Shown: positions 16,956 through 27,486 of the stretch, piece by piece
Layout: every line of letters starts with the position of its first letter
How positions within the stretch are numbered: position 1 is the stretch's first letter
Assembly (NCBI RefSeq): GCF_029626265.1
Contig: NZ_JARUBN010000001.1
Coordinates: 8,187,001 to 8,251,000 of the forward strand
Length of the DNA: 64,000 nucleotides
Direction: 5' to 3'
Source of the DNA: Micromonospora sp. WMMD1102
GTDB lineage: Bacteria > Actinomycetota > Actinomycetes > Mycobacteriales > Micromonosporaceae
The notes under the pieces: generated by a model
Databases searched by the model: none
What the model was told of the DNA's origin: nothing
The model's input: the letters and a program-made list of their open reading frames with translations, nothing else
Position numbers and translations under genes: made by a program

Positions 16956-17042
16956 CGGACGTCACTGTCGCACAGCGCGACGGAGTCGAGGGGCACCAAT
17001 GGGTGCCGACGGCCCCGTCCGCCAGTGCCGTAGTGACGTCCG
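16956..17042 (+). other. Structured leader of the groEL mRNA
   Basis: CGGACGTCACT (16956-16966) and AGTGACGTCCG (17032-17042) are perfectly complementary and would close an 87-nt domain. Inside it, GGCACC (16992-16997) pairs with GGTGCC (17002-17007), and GACGG (16979-16983) can pair with CCGTC (17015-17019), giving a multi-helix fold. It lies between the CIRCE sites and the groEL ribosome binding site, so it is in the transcribed leader. I do not recognise it as a known riboswitch; a heat-sensing or stabilising element is possible. Confidence 0.55.
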
Positions 17043-17053
17043 AAGGTGCGTAA

Positions 17054-18742
<1,689 letters not shown>

Positions 18743-18759
18743 GTCCAGAACTCCACGTC

Positions 18760-18793
18760 GAAGGGGCGGCCCGCGTCAGCGGTCCGCCCCTTC
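18760..18793 (+). terminator. Terminator of groEL
   Basis: GAAGGGGCGG (18760-18769) and CCGCCCCTTC (18784-18793) form a 10-bp perfect stem 17 bases after the groEL stop. It lies between groEL and the convergent DinB-like gene and could act in both directions. Confidence 0.8.
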
Positions 18794-18816
18794 CTCGCGT
18801 ACCCGGCGTGCCCGGG

Positions 18817-19326
18817 CTACTCGCCGGTCGGACCGCCGGCCAGCTCCGTGACCACGTCGAGGTGTCCGAGATGACGGGCGTACTCCTGGACGAGGTGGAA
18901 CAGCACGCGTTCCAGCGAGGCGGGGTCCGCACCGTCCCATCTCGGGCCGGGCGCACCCACCGTGCCGAGCTGGTTCGCCGTGACCACGGCCGAGGTGTGC
19001 GCTCCCTGGGCCCGGAGCGCGCCGACCAGGCCGTCGAGGGTCTCCTCGGGTGCGACGTACCACCGGTCCTCGCGCCGGTCTCCCCACGGGTCCCCGACAT
19101 CCCTCCCCTGGAAGCCCCACTCGATCCAGCGCAACTCGACGTAACGCAGATGCTTGAGCAGCTCGAGCGGGGTCCAACCCGACGGAAGCCGGCTGTGCCG
19201 CAGCTCGTCGTCGGGTAGCGCGGTGACCTTCGACAGCACCGTCTCCCGGAAGTAGTCGAGGTAGCGCAGGAAGACCTCGGTCCGCCCCGATGCCGGAACG
19301 GTCGGTGCGGGAAACGGAATCGTCAT
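18817..19326 (-). CDS. DinB/DUF664 family protein
   Basis: A 169-residue predicted four-helix protein. FLRYLDYFRETVLSKVTALP, the helix WTPLELLKHLRYVELRW and the closing HLVQEYARHLGHLDVVTEL carry the spaced His residues that bind a metal in the DinB/YfiT fold. Members include mycothiol-dependent transferases, which would fit a mycothiol-producing host, but the substrate is unknown. It ends 74 bp from groEL on the other strand. Confidence 0.85.
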   Translation of the reverse strand: MTIPFPAPTVPASGRTEVFLRYLDYFRETVLSKVTALPDDELRHSRLPSGWTPLELLKHLRYVELRWIEWGFQGRDVGDPWGDRREDRWYVAPEETLDGLVGALRAQGAHTSAVVTANQLGTVGAPGPRWDGADPASLERVLFHLVQEYARHLGHLDVVTELAGGPTGE

Positions 19327-19365
19327 CCCGACATTGTCCGCCAGGGCCCGCTGCCGCTCCGGGCG

Positions 19366-20127
19366 CTACCCGGAGCCGGCGTTCCGGGCGTTGATGGCTT
19401 CGACGCGTTGCAGGACGTCGATCTGCGCCGGATTGTAAAGCTCGACGATCCCCCTGAGGAAGACCTCCCAGTTGTGTGGCCCACGCCCCGCCGCGCCCTC
19501 GTCGCTGAGCTTCCGAAGATTCGGATGCTTCTGCTGCTCGCGGTACACCTCGGGGGCGTACCGCTCGGCCAGGCTCTGCCGGGTCTCGTCGCTCGCATCC
19601 TCGGCCAGGGCCTCGAACTCCGCGGCGAGCACGGTGCGTGGCACGCTGTGCAGCTCCCGGAGGGTCTCCAGTACCCACGGTTCGAAGACCCGCGAACAGA
19701 CGAGCAGGAACGCCCGTTCGTCATCGGAGAGGCCACCCGCGACCTCGCCGAACCCCGGTGGCAGCTCGGCACGGTCGGGGTGCCGCAGGATACCGGCCAG
19801 CTCCTCGCGAATCCGCTGCTGGCGCTCGATGCTGGCCGCCAGCTCGGCGTCGAGGGTGCGGAACACCTGCTCCGCACCCTCGTCCGACTCCTGCGCCACG
19901 GCGATGTCGGCAAGCGGCACCCCGAGTTCCACCAGACGGCGGATCCGCAACAGCCGGATGAGATGCCTGATCCCGTACTGCTTGTAGCCGTTGGCCGTCC
20001 GCTCCGGCTCGTCCAGCAGCCCGATCCGGTGGTAGTGCCGCACGGCCTTCAGGGTGGTTCCGGCGATCTCGGCCAGCTCACGCGTGCTCCAGCCCCGCTT
20101 CGTCCGCATACCGACATTCGACACCAT
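19366..20127 (-). CDS. MerR-family transcriptional regulator
   Basis: A 253-residue regulator. The N-terminal winged helix reads TRELAEIAGTTLKAVRHYHRIGLL with the following wing NGYKQYG, as in MerR proteins. A helical linker (VELGVPLADIAVA) and a ~150-residue C-terminal effector domain without metal-binding Cys follow, like drug- or small-molecule-sensing MerR members (TipA/BltR-like). An alternative start (ATG 20109) would trim six residues. The DinB-like gene lies just downstream on the same strand and may be co-transcribed. Confidence 0.85.
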   Translation of the reverse strand: MVSNVGMRTKRGWSTRELAEIAGTTLKAVRHYHRIGLLDEPERTANGYKQYGIRHLIRLLRIRRLVELGVPLADIAVAQESDEGAEQVFRTLDAELAASIERQQRIREELAGILRHPDRAELPPGFGEVAGGLSDDERAFLLVCSRVFEPWVLETLRELHSVPRTVLAAEFEALAEDASDETRQSLAERYAPEVYREQQKHPNLRKLSDEGAAGRGPHNWEVFLRGIVELYNPAQIDVLQRVEAINARNAGSG

Positions 20128-20156
20128 GCCCCGGGGGCACGCCGGTCCGCTGCCGG

Positions 20157-21635
20157 TCAGTCGCTCCGGCAGGTCGTGTCCCGGGCCGGCATCCTGCCCT
20201 CGACCAGGTAGGAGGTGGTGATGTTCAGCGCGCAGGCGTTGCCGCCGAGCACGTAGACGCCGTGCCCGCTCTCGTCGGCGGTCACCAGCCGCGACCGCTG
20301 CCCGAACTTCTCGCGCAGCAGCTTGCCACCCGCGAGCGGCGTGACCGGATCGTGCCGGTTCTGTAGGAGCAGCACCTTACCCGGCCCCTGGTCGGAGATC
20401 GTGACGGGCGGCTCGGACGGCTCGTACTTCCAGTACGCGCACGGGAGGATGTTGGCGCTGGCGGCCCCGTACAGCGGGTACCGCTCGCGGTCCTCGGCGA
20501 CGGCGCGCCGGTAGGTCGCGACGTCCTCGGGCCACTCGACGTCGTTACAGGTGACGGCGAGGAACACCGAGAGGGAGTTGTCGGCCGGGCTCGGAGCCTG
20601 CGGCTGCGCCGGTGCCGGCGGCGCCTCGCCGGGATCGAGGTACGACTGCCAGGTCCGCGCGAGGTTGCCGTACTGGACCTCGCCGTAGAGGGAGGCGAAG
20701 GTGACGGCCCGGAACATGGCCCCGGTGAGCCCGTCGGGTGCGGGTGTCCGGTCCAGCCGCTCGGCGATGGCGAGGTAGGTCCCGCGTACCTCCCGTGGCG
20801 TGCGGCCCAGGCCGTAGGAGTCGTGCCGTTCCGCCGCCCAGCTGGCGAAGTCGGGGAAGGTCTGCTCCATGCCGAGCGCGTAGCGGCGCAGACCGGCACG
20901 GTCGAGGTGGGTGTCGCCGATGTTGCTGTCCAGCACGATGCGGTCGGTGTTCTCCGGGAACATCGAGGCGTACGCCGCGCCCAACGCCGAACCGTAGGAC
21001 GCCCCGTAGAAGCTTGTCTTCTCCTCGCCGAGCGCGGCCCGGATCCGGTCCAGGTCACGGGCCATGTTGGCGGTCGTCAGGTGTCGCAGCCGCCCCTCGG
21101 TGTCGTTTGCGGCGCACCGGGCCGCGACCTCCTCGGCGATCTTGGCCTGCCGGGTCACTGCGGCGTCGTCGGGCGCGTACGGCGGGATGTTGGCCCAGTA
21201 GGCGTCGGTGGCGGTGAAGCCGCAGCTCACCGGCGCCGAATGCCCGACGCCCCGGGTGTCCATGCCGATCAGGTCGTAGGCGTCCAGGACACTGCTCGGC
21301 AGCCCCCTGCCGGCCAGGAACCCCGGTTGGTCCAGCCCGGTACCGCCCGGCCCGCCCGGGTTGAACATCAGCACGCCGCGTCGCTTCTCCGGCTTCGTGC
21401 TCGCGATCCGCGACACCATGATCTCGATCTGGGTGCCGTCGGGGTCGCGGTAGTCCAGCGGAACCGGCACCCGCGCACACTGCACCTGTACTGCCGGCGA
21501 CACCACGACTCCCTCGGGACACGCCGCCCACGCCAGCCGCGTCGTCGACTCCCCGGCCGTGGCCGGTCGGACCGCGACCAGGGCACCGACCATGCCAAGT
21601 ACCCCCACCAGGGCGATGCCACGCCTTCGAAACAT
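20157..21635 (-). CDS. Secreted alpha/beta-hydrolase, TAP-type tripeptidyl aminopeptidase family
   Basis: A 492-residue protein from ATG 21635, preceded by GGAGG; an earlier in-frame start adds non-signal sequence. A signal peptide is visible (RRRG, a hydrophobic core, then AVRPATAGE). The alpha/beta-hydrolase core has MFNPGGPGGTG for the oxyanion region, the nucleophile Ser in FYGASYGSALG, the catalytic Asp in LLQNRHDPVTPL and His in ADESGHGVY. The C-terminal TAP-like domain with paired Cys matches Streptomyces SlpD/SlpE/Tap enzymes. It probably trims tripeptides from extracellular proteins. Confidence 0.9.
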   Translation of the reverse strand: MFRRRGIALVGVLGMVGALVAVRPATAGESTTRLAWAACPEGVVVSPAVQVQCARVPVPLDYRDPDGTQIEIMVSRIASTKPEKRRGVLMFNPGGPGGTGLDQPGFLAGRGLPSSVLDAYDLIGMDTRGVGHSAPVSCGFTATDAYWANIPPYAPDDAAVTRQAKIAEEVAARCAANDTEGRLRHLTTANMARDLDRIRAALGEEKTSFYGASYGSALGAAYASMFPENTDRIVLDSNIGDTHLDRAGLRRYALGMEQTFPDFASWAAERHDSYGLGRTPREVRGTYLAIAERLDRTPAPDGLTGAMFRAVTFASLYGEVQYGNLARTWQSYLDPGEAPPAPAQPQAPSPADNSLSVFLAVTCNDVEWPEDVATYRRAVAEDRERYPLYGAASANILPCAYWKYEPSEPPVTISDQGPGKVLLLQNRHDPVTPLAGGKLLREKFGQRSRLVTADESGHGVYVLGGNACALNITTSYLVEGRMPARDTTCRSD

Positions 21636-21770
21636 CTTCCCGCCTCCTGTCGGCCCGTCGTCGACGGGCTCGCCCCATTCCAACCTGTGCCCTCGGGGCA
21701 CAGTCCACCGAGAGACCGGCTCCGGACGAGATTCGTATCCGGGGTCACAGGGATGCGGACGGGGGTGGCG

Positions 21771-21852
21771 GAGCTGTTCGCGGTGTCAGCGGCTCTGTTC
21801 GCGATGTCAGCGGCTCTGTTCGCGATGTCAGCGGAGCTGTTTGCGGTAGAGG
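21771..21852. repeat. 21-bp tandem repeat, nearly four units
   Basis: Units at 21771, 21792, 21813 and 21834 share GCTCTGTTCGCGATGTCAGCG with one or a few changes; the two middle copies are identical. The last unit overlaps the 3' end of the GNAT gene on the minus strand, and each unit carries the same TGA in that frame. Confidence 0.85.
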
Positions 21853-22796
21853 AAGAACACCCGCTCGATCCGCGCTCCGGCGTTGTTCGCGTAGAAGGGC
21901 ACCGGGCCGACCCAGCCGATCTCGGCCCGCGGGCGTCCGGCCGCCCGCTGGTCCCGCAGGCACCGGCGCAGCAGTACGCCGCCGATGCCCAGGCCCTGTG
22001 CCCCGGGCGCGGTACCCATCGGTCCGAACCAGCTCGGCCGGGACGATCCGTACGCGGCGAAGCCGAGCACTTCCGGCGTACCGCCGTCGGTCGGGGTACG
22101 AACGGCGAGGTGGCAGCCGGCGTCCGGTCGCCCGACCGAGTGCAGCAGTTCGAGGTCCCAGGTGCCGCCGAAGGTCGACCGGGCGAAGTCGGTGAGCATC
22201 GGCAGGTCGGCCGGCTCGGCCCGGCGTACCGTGACGCCCCGCTCCGCCAGCCGTCGCTCGGCGGCCCCGGTCGGGCGCAGCGCCGGGGAGGACTCGGTGG
22301 AAAGGTCGGCGGTCATGTTCCAGGCGGTCTCCTCCGATGTGTAGCCGAGCGCCAGGACGGTGCAGATCGCCGGGGTGTACCGGACGTCGATGCCGGGCCA
22401 GACGTAGTGCGGCGGGTTGCCGGCGACGCGTACCTGGGTCGCGCCGAGCCCGGCGAGCGCCTGCTCGACCCGGCTCAGCAGGGCCCGGCCGATGCCCCGG
22501 CGGCGCAGCTCGGGGTGGACCGCGACCAGGTCGAGGTGGCCGACGGCCCGGTCCCCGCCCCGGTCCGCCATCGAACCGAGCGCGACCCCGGCGAGCGCAC
22601 CGTCCCGCCACGCCGCCACCCCGACGGTGCGGCGTGGCCCGGCGGCGCCCGGCAGCGGCGAGTCGTCCCGGAGCCGGGCCACGATCTGCGCCGCCTCGGC
22701 CGAGTCGTCGGGCAGGTCCAGCGCCGACCGGCAGAGCCGCACCACGGCGGGCAGCTGGTCGTCGGTCAGCTCGGTGAGGGACGGCTCGGCGCTCAT
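21828..22796 (-). CDS. GNAT acetyltransferase, tandem-domain
   Basis: A 322-residue protein with two GNAT domains. The first has LDLVAVHPELRRRGIGRALL, a clear acetyl-CoA loop; the second has FGPMGTAPGAQGLGIGGVLLRR and ends with PFYANNAGARIERVFFLY. The double-domain layout resembles mycothiol synthase, but the true mshD is at 56071 and the motifs differ, so a different amine substrate is likely. The 3' end sits in the 21-bp tandem repeat. Confidence 0.8.
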   Translation of the reverse strand: MSAEPSLTELTDDQLPAVVRLCRSALDLPDDSAEAAQIVARLRDDSPLPGAAGPRRTVGVAAWRDGALAGVALGSMADRGGDRAVGHLDLVAVHPELRRRGIGRALLSRVEQALAGLGATQVRVAGNPPHYVWPGIDVRYTPAICTVLALGYTSEETAWNMTADLSTESSPALRPTGAAERRLAERGVTVRRAEPADLPMLTDFARSTFGGTWDLELLHSVGRPDAGCHLAVRTPTDGGTPEVLGFAAYGSSRPSWFGPMGTAPGAQGLGIGGVLLRRCLRDQRAAGRPRAEIGWVGPVPFYANNAGARIERVFFLYRKQLR

Positions 22797-22826
22797 GGTC
22801 GCCGACCATAGCCGAGCCCACCTGCC

Positions 22827-22908
22827 GAGGTGCCGGCCAGCCGAGGGGTGCCGGCCAGCCGAGATGATCGCCTGCGGAGGTGACGGCCAGCCGAGGTGAC
22901 GGTCAGCC
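22827..22908. repeat. Four copies of a 16-bp direct repeat
   Basis: GAGGTGCCGGCCAGCC and close variants begin at 22827, 22845, 22877 and 22893. They fill the gap between the GNAT gene and the end of the subtilisin gene and run a few bases into the latter's stop region. No function is evident. Confidence 0.7.
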
Positions 22909-25581
22909 GCCGGTTCGGCCGAGTTCCTGGGCGGCCCGCACCGCCGCGTACGCGTCGACCAGGCCCTCGCCGGTGATGTTGCGCTCCGAGCCGCACGTGT
23001 CGGCGCTGCTCCGGGACAGGTAGGTCGGCTCGGCCGGGCCGGCGGTCTCCAGCAGGATCCGCCGGGTCGTCGTCAGGTCGCCGATCAGTGCCGGGTTCGC
23101 CGACCACATCAGCGCGACCACCCCGGCCAGGTGCGGGGCCGCCATCGAGGTGCCGCTGAGCGAGCCGTACCCGCCGCCGGGCAGCGCCGAGAGCACGTCC
23201 TCGCCGGGTGCGACCAGGTCCGGCTTGCTCGAACCGTCGGGCGTCGGGCCACGGCTGGAGAAGGAGGTGACCCGGCGCTGCCGGTCCACCGCGCCGACGG
23301 TCAGCACCTCCGGGTACGGGGCGGGCGGGTCGTCGACCGAGCCGCAGAACGAGCCGGTGTTGCCGGCGGCGGCGACGAAGAAGATCCCGGCCGAGGCGAG
23401 TGCCGTGGTGGCCGGCCGGAGGGTATCCACGGCGCAGCCCTCGATCGCCGGACAGCCCCACGAGTTGCTGAGCACCTGCGGTGCCCGGTCAGGCCGGCCG
23501 GCGGTGAACGGGTCGGCGCCGGGCGGGAACGGCGCCAGCATGAACTGGAGGCAGTCCAGGTAACGCGCCGGGTTGCCGAGGTTCCGGTCCAGGTTCACGC
23601 AGCCGACCCACTGCGCACCGGGTGCCACCCCGACCCGCTCGTCGCCGACGGCAGTGGCCAGGGTGTGCGTACCGTGGCCGCCGAGGTCGGTCGGGGCGGA
23701 GGCGGCGTTCCACGGGTCGTACCAGGAGTCGTCGCCGCCCCGGAAGCCGGCGGCCAGCGCCGGGTGCCGGCCGTCCACGCCGGAGTCCGAGCCGCCGACC
23801 ACGATCCCCGAGCCGTCGACGCCGAGCTGCGACCAGACCCGGTCCGCGCCGACCAGCCCCAGGTTCCAGACGGGTACGGCCGGCGCGGCCTCGTCGCCCC
23901 GCCTCGGTGAGCCGGCGGCGGGCAGCGGACGCAACCGCTGGCTGACGAGTACCCGGTCGACGTCGTCGCGCCGGGACAGCCAGGCCCGTACCGCCGTACC
24001 GCCGTCCACCTCGATCGCGTTGACCAGGTAGTACGGGGTGTGGTCGAGGTGCAGCCGGTCGAGTTCCCGGCGCAGGTCCGCCTGGGAACGCTCGGCGGTC
24101 TCGACCAGCCGGCGGTACACCTCCCGGCCCCTGGCCTGCCGACCGGCCGCACCGGTCTGCGCGGGTACGCCGGTCAGGTCCGCCTGCTCGCGGAGCACCA
24201 CGAAGAGGCGTTCGCCGTGCCAGCCGGGGGAGCCGGGGCCGGCGTACACCGCGCCGGTGGCGAGCAGCAGGACGCCGGCCACGGCCGCGGCGACCGGCCG
24301 GCGCGGGACGGGTGCGCGGCGGCGGCCGAGGCCGACGCCGTACCCGATGCCGAGCAGCAGCGCGACGGCGAGCGAGCCGACGGCGGCGACGGCGGCCCAG
24401 AACGGCACGTCCCGGGCACCGGCCAGCAGCAGGGTGATCTCCTCCGGGTCGACAAGCAGCAGCGGCCCGGCGGCGGCGACGCCGACCAGCCAGCCGACCG
24501 CCGCGGAGCCGACCGGCCGGAGTTCGGCTGACGGCGCGCCGCTCGGGATCGTCGGGCGGGGTCGGGAGGTGACCCGGAGCGCGGCGAGGGCGAAGCCGGC
24601 CGGCGGAAGGACGAGCAGGGCGGCCAGTTGCGCGCCGGACTGGCCGATCCCGCCCGCGAGCAGCGCCAGTGCCACCCCGGCGACCAGCCCGCCGACCAGG
24701 ACCAGCCGGGCCCCTCCGACCGCCACCGGGCCGGCTCCGCCGACGGGCCGTTCCGGCGTCGGGCGGCCACCCGGGACCACTCGCTCGAAGCCGGCCCAGA
24801 ACCGTCCATCCAGGACGGAGGCGGCCAACCAGCCGACGGCGGCCGAGGCGAGCAGCCCGCAGACCGTCTCCAGTACGCCGCCCAGCGCGCCGAGCCAGAC
24901 CCAGGGCAGCAGCAGTACCAGTCCACCCGCCACGGCCAGCCCGACCGCCGCCGGCTCGGCCCGGACCTGCTCGGGGCGGCCGCCGAACCGCCGGATCAGC
25001 AGGGCACCCAGTCCGGCCACCACCGCCAGCCCGGCGAGGTAGACCTCCGGCAGGCGCGGCGGTACCGCCCGGAGCAGTCCCAGGGCGCCGAGTGCGAGCG
25101 CGCCGAGCAGCCAGGCCCGACCGGCGGCCCGGACGGACGGTGACCGGGGCAGCGCCGCCAGCAGACCGGCCGGTACCCCGACGAGCAGCGCGTTGACGAC
25201 GCCGGTGGTCGGCCAGAGCCAGACCTGCCCGTCCAGGCCGGAGACGAGCAGGACCTGTTCGACCAGCCAGGCGACGCCCTGGCTGCCGACGGTCACCCCG
25301 ACCGTCCCGACTCCGACCAGCACGGCGGCGACCACCGGCCACACCCCGGCTCCGGCCGGCCGCACCGGCGGGCCCGGTCGCGCCGGCCAGCCCGGCTGTC
25401 CGGCTCCGGCCGGCCACGGCTGTGCGGCTCCGGCCGACCAGCCCGGCGGCGGGGACGGCTGCTCGGCGGGCGGCGGCTGCTCGGCGGGGGACGGCTGCTC
25501 GGCGGGGGACGGCTGCTCGGCGGGGGACGGCTGCTCGGCGGGGGACGGCTGCTCGGCGGGCGGCGGCGGACCATCCTGCAT
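22903..25581 (-). CDS. Membrane-anchored subtilisin-like (S8) serine protease
   Basis: An 892-residue protein from ATG 25581; the frame stays open far upstream but opposite glpD. Residues ~8-45 are tandem PSPAEQ repeats. About nine or ten hydrophobic helices follow to residue ~440. After a linker comes a subtilisin domain (~552-892): Asp in GGSDSGVDGRHP, His in GGHGTHTLATAVG, Asn in AAGNTGSF and Ser in GTSMAAPHLAG. All triad residues are present. The predicted topology is a polytopic membrane part with the protease outside. The substrate is unknown. It is divergent from glpD with a 66-bp gap. Confidence 0.85.
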   Translation of the reverse strand: MQDGPPPPAEQPSPAEQPSPAEQPSPAEQPSPAEQPPPAEQPSPPPGWSAGAAQPWPAGAGQPGWPARPGPPVRPAGAGVWPVVAAVLVGVGTVGVTVGSQGVAWLVEQVLLVSGLDGQVWLWPTTGVVNALLVGVPAGLLAALPRSPSVRAAGRAWLLGALALGALGLLRAVPPRLPEVYLAGLAVVAGLGALLIRRFGGRPEQVRAEPAAVGLAVAGGLVLLLPWVWLGALGGVLETVCGLLASAAVGWLAASVLDGRFWAGFERVVPGGRPTPERPVGGAGPVAVGGARLVLVGGLVAGVALALLAGGIGQSGAQLAALLVLPPAGFALAALRVTSRPRPTIPSGAPSAELRPVGSAAVGWLVGVAAAGPLLLVDPEEITLLLAGARDVPFWAAVAAVGSLAVALLLGIGYGVGLGRRRAPVPRRPVAAAVAGVLLLATGAVYAGPGSPGWHGERLFVVLREQADLTGVPAQTGAAGRQARGREVYRRLVETAERSQADLRRELDRLHLDHTPYYLVNAIEVDGGTAVRAWLSRRDDVDRVLVSQRLRPLPAAGSPRRGDEAAPAVPVWNLGLVGADRVWSQLGVDGSGIVVGGSDSGVDGRHPALAAGFRGGDDSWYDPWNAASAPTDLGGHGTHTLATAVGDERVGVAPGAQWVGCVNLDRNLGNPARYLDCLQFMLAPFPPGADPFTAGRPDRAPQVLSNSWGCPAIEGCAVDTLRPATTALASAGIFFVAAAGNTGSFCGSVDDPPAPYPEVLTVGAVDRQRRVTSFSSRGPTPDGSSKPDLVAPGEDVLSALPGGGYGSLSGTSMAAPHLAGVVALMWSANPALIGDLTTTRRILLETAGPAEPTYLSRSSADTCGSERNITGEGLVDAYAAVRAAQELGRTGG
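25449..25568. repeat. 18-bp coding tandem repeat (PSPAEQ)
   Basis: GGGGACGGCTGCTCGGCG and variants recur about six times inside the 5' end of the subtilisin gene, encoding repeated PSPAEQ or PPPAEQ on the minus strand. It is a likely site of length variation between strains. Confidence 0.85.
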
Positions 25582-25647
25582 CACCGAACAGTACGCCCGC
25601 CGCCCCGGCAGGCCCGACTTCGCTGCTGCGGCGGCTACCGTGGACGG

Positions 25648-27468
25648 GTGCGTGACCCCAGCCTCTCCCGGAACACGGCCAGCCGGCTCTCCCCGTCCCG
25701 CCGCGCCGCCGACCTGCGCCGGCTGCGCAGCGAGCGGTTCGACGTACTCGTCATCGGTGGTGGGGTGACCGGCGCGGGCGCCGCGCTCGACGCCGCCTCC
25801 CGAGGGCTCAAGGTGGCCCTGGTCGAGGCCCGGGACTTCGCCGCCGGCACCTCCAGCCGGTCCAGCAAGCTGATCCACGGCGGGCTGCGTTACCTGGAGC
25901 AGCTGGAGTTCCACCTGGTCCACGAGGCGCTCACCGAACGCGGACTGCTCGCCACCCGGCTCGCCCCGCACCTGGTCCGCCCGGTGCCGATCCTGGTGCC
26001 GCTGCCCGCCGGCCGCGGCCCGGCCGGGCTCGCCGCGCGCGCCTGGCGACGCTCCTACTACGGGACCGGGGTCGCCGCCTACGACACCTTCGCCGGGATC
26101 TTCGGCGGCGGGCGGGGGATGCCGCTGCACCGGCACCTGACCCGGGAGGGAGCCCGGCGGACCTTCCCCAGCCTGCGGGCCGACGCCATAGCCGGGGCGA
26201 TCCGCTACTTCGACGGGCAGGTCGACGACGCCCGCCTGGTGGTCACCCTGGCCCGCACCGCGGCCAGCCTCGGCGCGGCGACCGTGACCAGCGCCCGCGT
26301 CGTCGGCCTGCTCCGGCAGGCCCGCGAGGTGACCGGGGTACGGGTCCGGGACATGGAGGCGCCGCCCGGCTCCCCGGACGCCGAGTTCGAGGTACGCGCC
26401 CGGACCGTCATCGCCGCCACCGGCGTGTGGAGCGACGACATGTCCGACTTCCTCGGCGACGTCGGGGTACGCCGCGGGCTGCGGGTACGGGCCTCCAAGG
26501 GGGTGCACCTGGTGGTGCCCCGCTCGGCGATCACCGGCGAGGCCGGGCTGATCCTGCGCACCCCGACCTCGGTGCTCTTCGTCATCCCCTGGGGCGGTCA
26601 CTGGATCATCGGCACCACCGACACCGACTGGCGGCTCGACCGGGCCCACCCGGCGGCCTCGGCCCGGGACATCGACTACCTGCTCGACCAGGTGAACACC
26701 GTGCTGGACCGCCCGCTGACCACCGCCGACATCGAGGGCGTCTACGCCGGGCTGCGCCCGCTGCTGACCGGCGAGGCGGACTCCACCTCGAAACTCTCCC
26801 GGGAGCACGCGGTCTACGAGCCGATGCTCGGGCTGCTGCTGGTGGCCGGCGGCAAGTACACGACGTACCGGGTGATGGCCGCCGACGTGGTGGACCGGGC
26901 CGCCCGCCGGCTCGGCGAGGTACGCCCGTCCCGCACCGCCGACCTGCCGCTGCTCGGCGCCGACGGGTACGCCGCGCTGTGGCGGGACCGGGCCGACCTG
27001 GCCCGCCGGCACGGCGTACCCGCCGGGGTGGTCGAGCATCTGCTGGAGCGGTACGGCAACCTCGGCACCGAACTGCTGGCCATGGTCGACGCCGACCCGC
27101 TGCTCGGCTCCCCGCTGGCCGGCGCACCGGAATACCTGGCCGCCGAGGTGGCGTACGCGGCCCGCGCCGAGGGGGCGCTGCACCTCGACGACGTGCTGAC
27201 CCGGCGTACCCGGATCTCGTTCGAGACGTCCCACCGCGGCGCCGAGTCGGCCGGGCAGGCGGCCGAGATCATGGGCCGGGTGCTCGGCTGGGACGCCCCG
27301 GTCCGGGCCCGCGAGGTCGAGCACTACCTGGCCCGGGTGCGGGCGGAACGGCAGTCGCAGCGGATGCCGGACGACGCCACGGCGGACGCGGCCCGGCTGG
27401 GCGCGCCGGACGTACGGGGCTTCGCCGCCGACCGGGGCGGCCTGGACGAGGTGGAACTACCCGGCTGA
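25648..27468 (+). CDS. glpD: Glycerol-3-phosphate dehydrogenase (FAD-dependent)
   Basis: A 606-residue flavoenzyme from GTG 25648. The FAD-binding Rossmann motif is VIGGGVTGAGAALDAASRG; LIHGGLRYLEQ and the internal FVIPWGGHWIIGTTDTDW are characteristic of GlpD. The C-terminal DAO_C domain is present (FETSHRGAESAGQAAEIMG). It oxidises glycerol-3-phosphate to dihydroxyacetone phosphate at the membrane and passes electrons to menaquinone. No glpF or glpK is adjacent. The 3' end converges with the FAD-linked oxidase gene, 18 bp away. Confidence 0.95.
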   Translation: MRDPSLSRNTASRLSPSRRAADLRRLRSERFDVLVIGGGVTGAGAALDAASRGLKVALVEARDFAAGTSSRSSKLIHGGLRYLEQLEFHLVHEALTERGLLATRLAPHLVRPVPILVPLPAGRGPAGLAARAWRRSYYGTGVAAYDTFAGIFGGGRGMPLHRHLTREGARRTFPSLRADAIAGAIRYFDGQVDDARLVVTLARTAASLGAATVTSARVVGLLRQAREVTGVRVRDMEAPPGSPDAEFEVRARTVIAATGVWSDDMSDFLGDVGVRRGLRVRASKGVHLVVPRSAITGEAGLILRTPTSVLFVIPWGGHWIIGTTDTDWRLDRAHPAASARDIDYLLDQVNTVLDRPLTTADIEGVYAGLRPLLTGEADSTSKLSREHAVYEPMLGLLLVAGGKYTTYRVMAADVVDRAARRLGEVRPSRTADLPLLGADGYAALWRDRADLARRHGVPAGVVEHLLERYGNLGTELLAMVDADPLLGSPLAGAPEYLAAEVAYAARAEGALHLDDVLTRRTRISFETSHRGAESAGQAAEIMGRVLGWDAPVRAREVEHYLARVRAERQSQRMPDDATADAARLGAPDVRGFAADRGGLDEVELPG

Positions 27469-27486
27469 CCCGCCCCCGCGCGCCGG

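Noticed and set aside
25449..25568. CRISPR-like array
   Set aside because: The units are contiguous 18-bp coding repeats without spacers.
22903..27324. A single minus-strand frame open for 1473 codons across the subtilisin and glpD
   Set aside because: The part beyond 25581 is antisense to a clear glpD and reads as low-complexity Gly/Val/Arg. The ATG at 25581 starts the true protein.
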